Below are positions 18,707-28,195 of a stretch of DNA of 64,000 nucleotides, piece by piece. Numbering within the stretch: position 1 is the stretch's first letter; every line of letters begins with the position of its first letter. The stretch comes from Pseudomonas marvdashtae (GTDB lineage Bacteria; Pseudomonadota; Gammaproteobacteria; Pseudomonadales; Pseudomonadaceae). The notes under the pieces are model-generated. The model was not told the origin of the DNA, did no database searches, and saw only the letters and a list, made by a program, of their open reading frames with translations. The stretch spans positions 1,270,001-1,334,000 of the forward strand of contig NZ_JABWQX020000001.1 of NCBI RefSeq assembly GCF_014268655.2, given 5' to 3'. A program made the position numbers and the translations under genes.

Positions 18707-21700
18707 TCAGGCTTTGTCCGGTTTTGCCAACAAGGTGTATACACAGGGCAATACGAACAAGGTGAACAAGGTGCCGACCGTCATGCCCGTGGCGATGACC
18801 ATGCCGATGTCGAAGCGGCTTACCGCCCCGGCTCCTGTGGCCAGGATCAACGGCACCATGCCGAACACCATCGCGGCGGTGGTCATCAATACGGGCCGCA
18901 GGCGAATCGACGCCGCTTGTTCCACTGCATCCCGCGGGCTCAGGCCCTGTTCCTTGCGCAGCTGGTTGGCGAACTCGACGATGAGAATACCGTGCTTGCT
19001 GATCAATCCGATCAGCGTCACCAGCCCCACCTGAGTGTAGATATTCATGCTTGACCACCCGAGGAACAGCGGGATCAGCGCTCCGCAAATGGACAGTGGC
19101 ACCGTTACCAGGATCACCAGCGGGTCCCGGAAACTTTCGAACTGCGCAGCCAGCACCAGGAAGATAATGGCCAGCGCCAGGGCAAAGGTTGCCCACAGCG
19201 CGCTGCCCTCCTGTACGAATTGGCGCGAAGCACTGGCGTAATCGAAGGAGAATCCCACCGGTGCTTCCTCGCGTGCAATCTGGCGCACGGTCTCGATGGC
19301 CTCGCCCATGCTCACCGTGGGGAAGCCAGAGATCGTGACGGCGTTCAGCTGCTGGAACTGGTTCAGTTGCCGCGGTCGGGCCCGGTCGCTCACCTTGATC
19401 AGCGTCGACAACGGTAGCGATTCACCCTGGGCATTCTTCACGTAGTAGTTGTTCAACCAGTCCGGATTGTCCCGGAACGGTCGTTCGACCTGGGCGATGA
19501 CCTTGTAGCTGCGCCCTTCGAGCGTAAAGCGGTTGATCTCGGATTCACCCAGCAATGTCGCCAGGGTTGCGCCCAGGTCCTGCATCGAAACGCCCATCTG
19601 GGCGGCCTTTTCACGATCGATGTCCACCACTACTTCAGGCTTGTCGAAAGCCAGGTCGATGTCCATGAAAGCAAATTTGCCGGATTCCACCGCGCGTTTC
19701 TTCACCCGGTCGGCCACCTCCAGCAGCGTCGCATAGTCTTTCGGCGAATTGATGACGAACGCGAACGGCAGGCCTTCGCCGGTTCCGGGCAGTGAAGGCA
19801 GGTTGAAACCGAAGATCTGCAGGCCAGGCACGCTTTCCAGCTTGGCCTGGACTTCGGGCAGGATTTCCATTTGTGTGCGGCTGCGTTCGTTCCAAGGCTT
19901 GAGCAGGAAACCGCCGATGCCCGATTGCACGCCGTTGTAGCCGTTGATCTGGAACGAGGAGTAGTACTCCGGAAACTCCTTGAAGATGGTAATGAAGTGA
20001 TCGGTGTAGCTGTTCAGGTAGTCGAGGTTAGTGGGCTGCGGGGCGTTCGCCATCATGAAGATGATGCCCTGGTCTTCGTCGGGCGCCAGTTCCGACCTGG
20101 TGAACATGATCAACACCGGGATCAGCAGCAGGACGATCACGGCAAACACCAGGACCACCGGACGGGTATTGAGCGTGCCGTGAAGCATGCGCTGGTAACG
20201 GCTCTTCCAGCGTTCGAAGATCACGTCCAGTCGATGGGCCAGTCCCGACGGGTTTTCGTCATGGCGCAGCAGCATCGCGCACATCATCGGCGACAGGGTC
20301 AGGGCGACGATTCCGGATATCACCACCGCTCCGGCCAGGGTCAGTGCGAACTCCTTGAACAGCGCCCCCGTCAGGCCTTCGAGCAGGCCAATCGGCGCAT
20401 ACACCGCCGCCAGCGTGATGGTCATCGAGACCACCGGCATGGCTATTTCGCGCGCGCCATCTATCGCGGCGTCGAACGGGGTCTTGCCTTTTTCGATGTG
20501 CCGGTGAATGTTCTCCACCACCACGATGGCGTCGTCCACCACCAGACCGATCGCCAACACCATGGCGAGCAACGTCAGCAGGTTCATGGAATAACCCATG
20601 AGCTGCATGAAGAACATCACGCCGATCATCGACAATGGAATGGTCACCACCGGGATGAGTACCGAACGCAGCGCGCCGAGGAACAGGAACACCACGACGA
20701 TCACGATCAGCACTGCCTCGAACAGGGTCTTGACCACCTCGTCGATGGATGCCTGGATGAACAGCGTCGCATCGTAGGCGATCTCGGCCTTGAGGTTGGA
20801 GGGCAACTGCGCCTCCACTTCCGGCATGATCTTGCGCACTTCCTTGATGACATCGAGGGGGTTGGCGCCCGGTGTTGCCTTGATGCCGATGTAAACCGAA
20901 GGCGTGCCACCGAAGGAGCTGACGGTGTCGTAGTTTTCGGCACCCATTTCCACCCGTGCCACGTCCCGCAGCAACACGCGGCTGTCGCCTTCGGTCTTGA
21001 GCGCAATCGCGGCGAATGCTTCTGCGGACTTGAGCTCGGTGTTGGCGTTGATGCTGGTGACTACGTACTCGCCTTTCACTTCACCGGCTGCGGAGAGGAA
21101 GTTGTGCTGGCGCACGGCATTGGTCACGTCGGCGGCGGTCAGGCCGAAACCGGCGAGCTTGATCGGGTCCAGCCACAAGCGCATGGCAAAGACCTGGTTG
21201 CCGAGGATCTCGGCCTCAGCCATGCCTGGCAGTGTCGCCAGTTTGGGTTGGATTACCCGCGACAGATAGTCGGTGATCTGTGGGTTATTCAATTCCTTGC
21301 TGAAGAAACTGATGTACATCAGTGCCGAGGCGTCGGCGGCCTCGCGGCTGAGCACCGGGTCTTCCGATTCCTGGGGCAGCTCGTTCTTGACCTCGCTGGC
21401 CTTGGCCAGCAGTTCGGTATAGAGCCGGTCGCTGTTGGAACCGATACGGGCATAGACCGAGATGACCGAGAAGTTCTGGCGGCTGACCGATGTCATGTAG
21501 TCGATGCCCTCGGCACTGGCCAGGCTCTGTTGCATCGGTTGGGTAATGTAGCCCTGGATGGTTTCGGCGTTGGCCCCCGGGTAAGCAGTGGTCACCGTGA
21601 TCAAGGCGTTTTCCATCTGCGGATACTGACGCAAGGGCAACTTGCTCCAGGCCTGGAAGCCCAGCAGCACGATCAGCAGGCTGACCACGGTGGCAAGCAC

Positions 21701-21733
21701 CGGGCGGCGGATGAACGGATCGGTAAAAGCCAT
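18707..21733 (-). CDS. mexW: RND multidrug efflux permease MexW
   Basis: A 1008-residue inner-membrane HAE1-type RND transporter that extrudes drugs by proton antiport. It opens with the family start MAFTDPFIRRPVLATVVSLL; TM4 contains the proton-relay aspartates in GLVVDDAIVVVEN, and TM10 the relay Lys in LIGLISKHGILIVEFANQ. Two large periplasmic loops and 12 membrane segments are evident. Synteny beside colRS/wapQ matches MexVW (PA4374-PA4375), which supports this name over other RND pumps. No outer-membrane channel gene is adjacent; MexVW uses OprM encoded elsewhere. An AAGGAA precedes the ATG. Confidence 0.9.
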   Translation of the reverse strand: MAFTDPFIRRPVLATVVSLLIVLLGFQAWSKLPLRQYPQMENALITVTTAYPGANAETIQGYITQPMQQSLASAEGIDYMTSVSRQNFSVISVYARIGSNSDRLYTELLAKASEVKNELPQESEDPVLSREAADASALMYISFFSKELNNPQITDYLSRVIQPKLATLPGMAEAEILGNQVFAMRLWLDPIKLAGFGLTAADVTNAVRQHNFLSAAGEVKGEYVVTSINANTELKSAEAFAAIALKTEGDSRVLLRDVARVEMGAENYDTVSSFGGTPSVYIGIKATPGANPLDVIKEVRKIMPEVEAQLPSNLKAEIAYDATLFIQASIDEVVKTLFEAVLIVIVVVFLFLGALRSVLIPVVTIPLSMIGVMFFMQLMGYSMNLLTLLAMVLAIGLVVDDAIVVVENIHRHIEKGKTPFDAAIDGAREIAMPVVSMTITLAAVYAPIGLLEGLTGALFKEFALTLAGAVVISGIVALTLSPMMCAMLLRHDENPSGLAHRLDVIFERWKSRYQRMLHGTLNTRPVVLVFAVIVLLLIPVLIMFTRSELAPDEDQGIIFMMANAPQPTNLDYLNSYTDHFITIFKEFPEYYSSFQINGYNGVQSGIGGFLLKPWNERSRTQMEILPEVQAKLESVPGLQIFGFNLPSLPGTGEGLPFAFVINSPKDYATLLEVADRVKKRAVESGKFAFMDIDLAFDKPEVVVDIDREKAAQMGVSMQDLGATLATLLGESEINRFTLEGRSYKVIAQVERPFRDNPDWLNNYYVKNAQGESLPLSTLIKVSDRARPRQLNQFQQLNAVTISGFPTVSMGEAIETVRQIAREEAPVGFSFDYASASRQFVQEGSALWATFALALAIIFLVLAAQFESFRDPLVILVTVPLSICGALIPLFLGWSSMNIYTQVGLVTLIGLISKHGILIVEFANQLRKEQGLSPRDAVEQAASIRLRPVLMTTAAMVFGMVPLILATGAGAVSRFDIGMVIATGMTVGTLFTLFVLPCVYTLLAKPDKA

Positions 21734-21746
21734 GGGAGTTCCTTGA

Positions 21747-22895
21747 TCAGTCCGCGCGTGGCGGGCTGTTCTGTTCGGTCAGGGTCTTGTCATCGCCGAT
21801 GGCGATGGGCGTACCGTTGTCCAGCTTGATCTGGCCGGCGATCACGACCTGTTCGCCGCTCTGCAGGCCCTTGGTCACCAGCACCTTGCCGTCACGCCGT
21901 TCGCCGGTCTCGACGAAGCGCCGTTCGGCGATCAGCAGCGGCTGGTCCTTGTCATCCTTTTCGACACTGCCGTCGGCGGTTTTCTTTTGCGTTACCACGT
22001 ACATGGAGTTGCCATAGAGCGTGTAGGTCACGGCGCTTTCCGGCACGACGATACCGGCGGCCACATTGGGCAGGATAACCTGCAGATTGGCGAACATGCC
22101 GGGCAACAATTTGCCGTCCGGGTTGGCGAGGGTGGCGCGTACCAGCACGTTGCGAGTGCTGTCTTCGACCTTGGGGTTGATGGCGCTGATGGTGGCGGTG
22201 AAGGTCTGGCCGGGGTAGGCCGAGACGCTGACGTTGACCGGCAGCGCGATAGCCAATCGAGGCACCGCCTGCTCAGGCACGTAGAAGTCCACATACAGGC
22301 TGCTGAGGTCTTGCAGGGTCGCGATCACCGTGCCGCTGGCCAGGTAGTCGCCGACGTCCACCTGGCGAATGCCGATGGTGCCGCTGAATGGCGCGACGAT
22401 GTGTTTCTTCGCCAACGAAGCCTTGAGCTGGTTGACCGTGGCCTGGTTCTTTTTCAGCTGCGCCGAGAGACGGTCGAATTCGCCCTTGGAAATCGCCTGG
22501 CTGCCCACCAGTTGACGGCCGCGGCCGAAGTCCAACTGTGACAAGCCGAGGTCGGCCTGTGCGGTTTCCAGCAGGGCACTTTCGACTTCGCTGTCCAGTT
22601 GCAGGATCGGTTGGCCAGCCTTGACCTTCTGCCCTGATTCGAACTGCACCTTTTGCACGGTCCCGGCAATTTCCAGGCTCAGGTCAACGCCTTGCAGGGC
22701 CTTGAGGCTGCCTACGGTGGGCAGGCGAGACTGCCAGGGTTGCTCGGTGGCCTTGGCCACGGCGACGCTGACCGGCGGTTTGGGTGCAGAAAACATCTGG
22801 ATTTGCTGGTAGATGGAGAAGGCCTTGTAGCCCGCCAGCAACAGCACCACCAGCAGGACAACACCCAACATGATCAGCATGCGGCGTCGCAGCAT
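21747..22895 (-). CDS. mexV: RND efflux periplasmic adaptor MexV
   Basis: A 382-residue membrane-fusion protein linking MexW to the outer-membrane channel. Residues ~8-25 form one hydrophobic anchor without a lipobox; the lipoyl half-motifs (GTVQKVQFESGQKVKAGQPI and IVAPFSGTIGIRQVDVGDYL) flank a short coiled-coil hairpin; a beta-barrel and membrane-proximal domain follow. It precedes mexW by 13 bases. No local regulator gene is present. Confidence 0.9.
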   Translation of the reverse strand: MLRRRMLIMLGVVLLVVLLLAGYKAFSIYQQIQMFSAPKPPVSVAVAKATEQPWQSRLPTVGSLKALQGVDLSLEIAGTVQKVQFESGQKVKAGQPILQLDSEVESALLETAQADLGLSQLDFGRGRQLVGSQAISKGEFDRLSAQLKKNQATVNQLKASLAKKHIVAPFSGTIGIRQVDVGDYLASGTVIATLQDLSSLYVDFYVPEQAVPRLAIALPVNVSVSAYPGQTFTATISAINPKVEDSTRNVLVRATLANPDGKLLPGMFANLQVILPNVAAGIVVPESAVTYTLYGNSMYVVTQKKTADGSVEKDDKDQPLLIAERRFVETGERRDGKVLVTKGLQSGEQVVIAGQIKLDNGTPIAIGDDKTLTEQNSPPRAD

Positions 22896-23050
22896 GTTCC
22901 ACTTCCTTGGAAAAGAGCTGAGAGAAGAAACAGATAGGCGGGCACATTACTCCGAGTGGGCGGTGTATTCCATATGCTGTTGGGCCTGTAATGCGTGGGA
23001 TTATCCGAGAAACAGGGAGCTCGGCGTCGATGGGCTTCGCTCCCCCTCGC

Positions 23051-24148
23051 TCAGACCAAATGCAAATGGTTGTCCCAGAGCCCCGCCGGCAGATCCAAGG
23101 GCTTTGCAACCAGTTGTGTCTGCGTGCAATCGTAATAACGGCAACGGCCTTGGCCGGATGTCACGACAAACCCGTCGGCCAGCGCACCCACTCCGGCGCA
23201 GTCCGGCAGGGGCGCGTCCAGGCGAATCTCGCCGCTGTCCAGGTCCCAGATGAAAAACCGGTTACCCCGTGGCGCCGTCAGGGCCACCAGCCGCAGGTCG
23301 CTGTTTACGGCCACGCTGGCGGTGTAGTGCCCCATGGCTTGCAACTGGTGTTCAGGCACCGGGAACGCCTGGAACGGTTGGCCCGGTCGCTTGATCGCCA
23401 GCAGTTGCGACGACTCGTGGGCGGCGCCCATGAACTGCTGGCCAGTGACGATGGTGCCGTCGCTGGCGATGCCCATGTGGCGCACGCTGTTCATCTGCTG
23501 GGGGAGGGTTTCCTTGCTCAACAACGTGCCGTCTCTGCGCATCAGCACCAGGCTCGGCTCCATGGCATCGAGGTTCATCTCGACGCGACTTTCGGCCTCG
23601 GTGCGAATACCGCCGTTGGCCACCACCAAGGTCTCGCCGTCGGGCATCCACGACACCTGATGAGGGCCGATGCCGTGGGTGGAAATCTCACCACTGTGCA
23701 CCAGCCGCTCGCCCTCGAAGCGGTACACACCCAGCAGGCCGCGTCCCGGATCCCGGGTGTCGTTCTCGGTGGCATACAACCATTCGCCGCTGCGATGAAT
23801 CACCGCATGGCCGTAGAAGTGCCGGTTCGGCAAGGAGGTGATGGTTTGCAACAGCGCACCGTCGCGCAAGTCGATCAGGTAGCTTTCGGTGCCTGGACGG
23901 CGGGCAACGAACAGCGCAATCGGCTGCGTCGGATGATTGATGATGTCATGGCAACGCTGGCCGACCTGGGTGGAAAACACCCGGGTGCCGTCCAGTCGAT
24001 AGCCAACGGCGTAGTGCTTGCCGTCGCCATCGTCCCGTGCCGAAAGCAACAGCGGACTCTTGTCCTTTTGCTTGAACAGCGTCCAGCCGCCCAGGGTAAC
24101 GGCGCCCAGCAGCAAGCTGCCGAGCGCCAGAGCCTGACGTCGAAACAT
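23051..24148 (-). CDS. DUF1513 beta-propeller-like protein
   Basis: A 365-residue DUF1513 protein with an N-terminal segment (FRRQALALGSLLLGAVTLGG) that looks like a Tat-type signal with only one Arg pair, or an anchor. The rest has repeated beta-rich blades (for example RDPGRGLLGVYRFEG, HQVSWMPDGETLVVANGG). It closes a cluster of imelysin and di-haem protein genes in which DUF1513 proteins are habitually found, which hints at iron or redox work in the periplasm. It starts two bases after the imelysin stop. The activity is unknown. Confidence 0.85.
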   Translation of the reverse strand: MFRRQALALGSLLLGAVTLGGWTLFKQKDKSPLLLSARDDGDGKHYAVGYRLDGTRVFSTQVGQRCHDIINHPTQPIALFVARRPGTESYLIDLRDGALLQTITSLPNRHFYGHAVIHRSGEWLYATENDTRDPGRGLLGVYRFEGERLVHSGEISTHGIGPHQVSWMPDGETLVVANGGIRTEAESRVEMNLDAMEPSLVLMRRDGTLLSKETLPQQMNSVRHMGIASDGTIVTGQQFMGAAHESSQLLAIKRPGQPFQAFPVPEHQLQAMGHYTASVAVNSDLRLVALTAPRGNRFFIWDLDSGEIRLDAPLPDCAGVGALADGFVVTSGQGRCRYYDCTQTQLVAKPLDLPAGLWDNHLHLV

Positions 24149-24150
24149 GA

Positions 24151-25215
24151 TCAGTCACCGTCGTTGGCGTTGAAGCCCAGTTGAATGCCCAGCGCCTTGG
24201 CCAGTTCGCCTTCGTGCAGGCGATGGACGACGTTGAGGCTGTCATACAGGTCGTTGAGTTGTTGGCGCCCGGCATCGTCACTGAGCATTTCGGCCAGCGA
24301 GCGCTGGCCGCTGGCGAACAGTTTCAACGAGGCGTCGTAGGCGGCGTCGATCTTGTCGGCCAGCGGTTTCTGGTCACTTGGCAACAAGCCTCGCAGGCCT
24401 TTGTTGTCTACGCCGACCCACACGGTCCTGGCGGCGCTGAGGCTGGCTTCCAGCCCTTGCAGCGACGATTGGCTGCGCCAGGCATCGGCCTGGAACGGCT
24501 GCGGCACGCCCTTGCTCTGGCGCCCCATCGGCGTGCCGAGCTTCTTCTTCAGGGTGTCCAAGGCGGTGACCTGGACGCGTAGCAGATCGGCGATCGCTTC
24601 GTGGGAATCGGCATAGCGCTGGTTGGGGAATTTGCTCATCTGGGCGAGCATGCCGTCGTTGGTGTTCCAGCGCGACAGGATATCTTCGGCGAGCTGCTTC
24701 TGGCGTTCGCCGATGGCGATGAGCAACGGGCAGTACTTGGCTTTTTGCGTGCTGTCGGCCATGTCGATCTTGGCGTCGAACAGCAGGTATTCGTAGGCCG
24801 AAAGCCCTTGCACTACGACGCTGGACTTGGCCAGGCCGGCGGCGTCGATCTGCGGCTGGCTGTTGACCAGTTGCTCGACCTGACGGCCCACCAGGTTTTT
24901 CTTGTCTGGCCAGAACTGCACCTGCCAGGCGCGGTTGCCCTCGGCCAGCGGACCGATCAGCAACGGTTGCAACTCGGCCCAGGCTTTTTGTGCCTTGAGA
25001 AAATCGGCGCGCGCGGTTTCCAGGTTTTCCTTGCCCTGGCAGAACGCGAGGGCGCTGGTCGCCAACTGCCGATCGGCATCGACCCAACGGCTGTAGGTCG
25101 GCAGGATCACCTGCTTGGCAATGGCGGCCGACGTGACGGCTTGCGGGTCCTGGGGCGAGCAGGCCCCCAGGGCGATGGCGGCGAGGCTGGTGAACAACAG
25201 CTTGGGACGGAACAT
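24151..25215 (-). CDS. Imelysin-family (EfeO/IrpA-like) lipoprotein
   Basis: A 354-residue periplasmic protein. The signal peptide ends in a lipobox LGAC (residues 16-19), predicting a lipoprotein. The imelysin domain starts at about residue 35 with ILPTYSRWVDADRQL; the motif usually written GxHxxE of the imelysin/peptidase M75 family is not obvious here, with the equivalent zone reading SAYEYLLFD. Members bind iron or take part in its uptake. I chose the ATG at 25215; upstream codons do not encode a signal peptide. Middle gene of a three-gene cluster. Confidence 0.85.
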   Translation of the reverse strand: MFRPKLLFTSLAAIALGACSPQDPQAVTSAAIAKQVILPTYSRWVDADRQLATSALAFCQGKENLETARADFLKAQKAWAELQPLLIGPLAEGNRAWQVQFWPDKKNLVGRQVEQLVNSQPQIDAAGLAKSSVVVQGLSAYEYLLFDAKIDMADSTQKAKYCPLLIAIGERQKQLAEDILSRWNTNDGMLAQMSKFPNQRYADSHEAIADLLRVQVTALDTLKKKLGTPMGRQSKGVPQPFQADAWRSQSSLQGLEASLSAARTVWVGVDNKGLRGLLPSDQKPLADKIDAAYDASLKLFASGQRSLAEMLSDDAGRQQLNDLYDSLNVVHRLHEGELAKALGIQLGFNANDGD

Positions 25216-25243
25216 GTCGGGCTCCCGTTTCTGGAACGTACGT

Positions 25244-26671
25244 TTAAAGAGAATTAAGGAAGGCCAGCAACGCGGCGCGTTGCTCGGCATCGAAGGCTAA
25301 GACTTGTCGTTGCGCCGCCTGGGCTTCGCCGCCATGCCAGAGCACGGCTTCGAGCAGGTTGCGGGCGCGGCCGTCATGCAGGAACTGGGTGTGCCCATTG
25401 ACGGTTTCAGTCAGGCCGATTCCCCACAGCGGCGGCGTCCGCCAGTCACGGCCGCTGGCCTTGAATTCGCTGCGGTTGTCGGCCAGGCCTTCGCCCATGT
25501 CGTGCAACAGCAGATCGGTGTAAGGGCGGATTACCTGGTTCGCCAGCTCCGGTTCGGCAGCCTCGGCGGACGTCGTGTACTTGGGCGTATGGCAGGACTG
25601 GCAGCCGGCCTGGAAAAACAGGTTCTTGCCGGCCAGCACCTGGGGCGCATTCACCTCGCGACGGGCCGGCACCGCGAGGTTGCGGCTGTAGAAAAGCACC
25701 AGCCGCAAGATGTTGTCGCTGACTTCCGGCTCGCCTTCGGGGCCATTGCCATTGGGCGCGCGTTTGCAATCGACCTGGGCCTCGGTGCAGTCGTCGAAGG
25801 GCCGCAGGCTGGTGGTCAGGCCCATGTCGCCGGAGAAGGCGTGGACGTTCTGTTGATTGAGGTCCGGCTGTCCGGCTTTCCAGCCGAAACGCCCCAGCAC
25901 GGTTTTCTGCTGCACATCGTCCCAGACCCGGTTGGGGCGCCCGGCGATGCCGTTGTTCTCCCGCGCCTGGGTCTCGGCATTTGCCAGGATGGCTTCGTCG
26001 GGGATGGCTTCCAACAGGCCCAGGCCGATCATTGGCGGGGCGACGCGGGCCGAAAAACGCGCGTCCGGGTGCATCGGGCCATAACCCAGCTGGGTAATCT
26101 GCAGGGTTGGCTTGCGCAGTTCCACGACGGTGCCGTCCTTGAAACGCACGGGGACGGCTGTGTAGTCGACCCGCACCTTGCCTTCCGGGGCGACGCCAGG
26201 TACGGACATGTCCTGCAACTGGCCGCCATACGTTGGTTCTGGCACGACACCGAGTTGTTCGATGACCTTCGCATAGGGCGGCGCATCGGGAATCGACAGG
26301 CGCACCAGCATCGACACCGCGTTGGCGGCATCCGGAGCCGGTGGGTGGCCACGCCCGTCCTTGATGTGGCAATTCTGGCAGGCGTTGGTATTGAACAAGG
26401 GGCCGAGTCCGTCCCGTGCGGTAGTCGTTGAAGGGGCGATCACCCAGGGGCTGCGGAAGAAACTGTTGCCGACGCTGAAATCCACGCGCCGCGAAGGCGG
26501 CAGGTTGGCCGAAGGCAAGGAGAAGGCGTTCTGATCGGCCTTGCGCACCGTCGCGCTGCCGCCGGATTTGGCTTCGCCGGGTTCGGCCTGGGTAAAACGC
26601 GGGGCGTCGTCGCAGGCACTCAGGCCCAGGGCCAGGAACAGTGCGCATAAGCGAAGAGGCAACGACGGCAT
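25244..26671 (-). CDS. Di-haem oxidoreductase (DHOR, DUF1111) lipoprotein
   Basis: A 475-residue secreted protein. The signal peptide ends in LGLSAC (lipobox). Two CxxCH haem sites are visible: CQNCH near residue 100 and CQSCH near residue 370, with GDMGLTTSLRP between them typical of the DUF1111 'putative thiol oxidoreductase' family. I chose the ATG at 26671 with AGGA upstream. It heads the cluster with imelysin and DUF1513 genes, probably iron-responsive, with a weak Fur-like element upstream. Confidence 0.88.
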   Translation of the reverse strand: MPSLPLRLCALFLALGLSACDDAPRFTQAEPGEAKSGGSATVRKADQNAFSLPSANLPPSRRVDFSVGNSFFRSPWVIAPSTTTARDGLGPLFNTNACQNCHIKDGRGHPPAPDAANAVSMLVRLSIPDAPPYAKVIEQLGVVPEPTYGGQLQDMSVPGVAPEGKVRVDYTAVPVRFKDGTVVELRKPTLQITQLGYGPMHPDARFSARVAPPMIGLGLLEAIPDEAILANAETQARENNGIAGRPNRVWDDVQQKTVLGRFGWKAGQPDLNQQNVHAFSGDMGLTTSLRPFDDCTEAQVDCKRAPNGNGPEGEPEVSDNILRLVLFYSRNLAVPARREVNAPQVLAGKNLFFQAGCQSCHTPKYTTSAEAAEPELANQVIRPYTDLLLHDMGEGLADNRSEFKASGRDWRTPPLWGIGLTETVNGHTQFLHDGRARNLLEAVLWHGGEAQAAQRQVLAFDAEQRAALLAFLNSL

Positions 26672-26730
26672 TGGAAATCCTGCGGGACGAGTGAAACGCG
26701 GGCGCAAAGTCTAACAGGGCAGGGCAGTTT

Positions 26731-26747
26731 GAATAAGAGGAATTATC
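26731..26747. promoter_or_regulatory. Weak Fur-box-like element
   Basis: GAATAAGAGGAATTATC (minus strand GATAATTCCTCTTATTC) is an imperfect palindrome of GATAAT-like halves about 60 bases upstream of the di-haem gene. I count roughly 10 of 19 matches to GATAATGATAATCATTATC, so it is only suggestive. Confidence 0.25.
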
Positions 26748-26786
26748 GTTTGGTTTGAGAAGGGCGCGCTCGCCACAGGTCCATTT

Positions 26787-28127
26787 TTAAGGTTGCACCA
26801 CGGCCCCCGGCACCAGCGGCAGCTCTAGCGTCGCGATGAACCCGCCCTCCGGATGGTTGGCCAATACCAGCGCGCCGCCATGACGTTCGGCGGCACGACG
26901 CGCGATCGCCAGGCCCAGGCCATGGCCGGCGGCGGTCTGGCCGGGGGCCCGGTAGAAGGGTTCGCCCAACTGGCCCAGATGCTCGGCCTCCACGCCTGGC
27001 CCATGGTCGCGCACGCTGATCAGGATCCGTTCGCCCTGTTGCACTGCACGCATCTCCACGGGCTGCCCGCTCGGACTGAACCGCTGGGCGTTGCGCAGCA
27101 AATTGTCCACAGCCCGCTCGATCATCGTAGGCCAGCCTTTAAGCGTCAGGTTCGGCTCCGCAGCCAGCTGGACAATCTGTTCAGGCGAGGCCAGCTGGGC
27201 GTCTTTTTGCAGCGTGACCAACAGGCCGTTGAGATCCACCTCTTCGGCGCTGGCGTTGTCGGCATCGACCCGGGCCAGGACCAGGATTTCACTGATCAGC
27301 GCTTCCAGGCGATCACATTCGCGGGTCAAGCGTGGCCACAGTTTCTCCCGCTCCGCAGGATTGGCCCGCTCGGCGAGCGCCAGGGCGATGCGTAACCGGG
27401 CGAGGGGCGAGCGCAGTTCATGGGAAACGTCGCGCAGCAATTGGCGCTGGCTGGCAATCAGGCTTTGCAGGCGCGCGCCCATGCGATTGAAGTCGGTGGC
27501 CAGTACACCGAACTCGTCCCGGCGGTTGGCCAGCTTGGCCAGGCTGTTCTGCTGGTACGTGGCCTGCCCCAGATCATGCACCGCACCGCGCAGGCGACTC
27601 AGCGGCCGGGTGATGGAGAGGGTCACCAACAGGCTGAACAAGGTCAACACCACCAGCGCGATCGCCAAGGCACTCAGCGGCCAGAGCAGGCTCTCGCGGT
27701 GCCAGGCATCCAGTTCGGGGTGGGGGATGCGGTAGATGAACAGATACGTGTCGCCGGTCTTGGCGCTGGTGAACTCGTCGGTCAGGCGCCGCCAGGGCAA
27801 GCGCCGGTCATCGTTGTTCTGGCGCGCCTCGAAGGCCGCGGCACGGTGGGGAAACGTGCCTCGGACAACCGGGTCGCCGCTCTCATTGAGCACTTGGACA
27901 TCGACGTGATACTGGCGCTTGCGCTGTTTCAGAATGTCCTGGGCCGCTTCTTCGCCCTGGCTTTCGTAGGTCTGCGTCCATTCCTCGGCCAGGGTGTTGA
28001 GACCCGGATGGCGACTGAGAATCCACGCGTCCTGATTCAGCATGTGGCCCATGAGAATCGAAAGCCCTGCAACCAGAGCGATGGCCAGCCAGAAACTGGC
28101 CAGGACGCGCCAGAACAATGAACGCAC
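26787..28127 (-). CDS. CpxA-like sensor histidine kinase
   Basis: A 446-residue membrane kinase. TM1 lies near residues 7-28 and TM2 near residues 150-172, flanking a periplasmic sensor of about 120 residues. HAMP follows (ITRPLSRLRGAVHDLG), then the H-box LLRDVSHELRSPLARLRIAL, N-box VDNLLRNAQRF, and G-boxes VRDHGPGVE and GHGLGLAIARR. The set of kinase, Spy/CpxP-like periplasmic protein and OmpR-type regulator matches PA3204-PA3206 (CpxRA) of P. aeruginosa. The likely signal is envelope or misfolded-protein stress, which is inference. A hairpin lies between it and the upstream cpxP-like gene. Confidence 0.88.
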   Translation of the reverse strand: MRSLFWRVLASFWLAIALVAGLSILMGHMLNQDAWILSRHPGLNTLAEEWTQTYESQGEEAAQDILKQRKRQYHVDVQVLNESGDPVVRGTFPHRAAAFEARQNNDDRRLPWRRLTDEFTSAKTGDTYLFIYRIPHPELDAWHRESLLWPLSALAIALVVLTLFSLLVTLSITRPLSRLRGAVHDLGQATYQQNSLAKLANRRDEFGVLATDFNRMGARLQSLIASQRQLLRDVSHELRSPLARLRIALALAERANPAEREKLWPRLTRECDRLEALISEILVLARVDADNASAEEVDLNGLLVTLQKDAQLASPEQIVQLAAEPNLTLKGWPTMIERAVDNLLRNAQRFSPSGQPVEMRAVQQGERILISVRDHGPGVEAEHLGQLGEPFYRAPGQTAAGHGLGLAIARRAAERHGGALVLANHPEGGFIATLELPLVPGAVVQP

Positions 28128-28151
28128 GGATTCATCCTCACAAACCAGGAA

Positions 28152-28178
28152 AGCCCAACGGCGGTGTGCCGTTGGGCT
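28152..28178 (-). terminator. Hairpin between cpxP-like and cpxA-like genes
   Basis: AGCCCAACGGC GGTGT/ACACC GCCGTTGGGCT, an 11-bp stem with a 5-base loop in the 68-base gap. On the minus strand it is followed by TTTCCTGG, so it may be a partial terminator that lowers kinase expression relative to the periplasmic protein. Confidence 0.5.
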
Positions 28179-28195
28179 GGGAGCGCTTCAAGGCA

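Noticed and set aside
19871..21829. 652-codon open frame antisense to mexW
   Set aside because: Shadow frame opposite mexW, with the His/Gln/Arg-rich composition typical of antisense frames in GC-rich genes.
26731..26747. Strong Fur box before the di-haem gene
   Set aside because: The match is only about half of the 19 positions; kept only as a weak feature, not as a finding.
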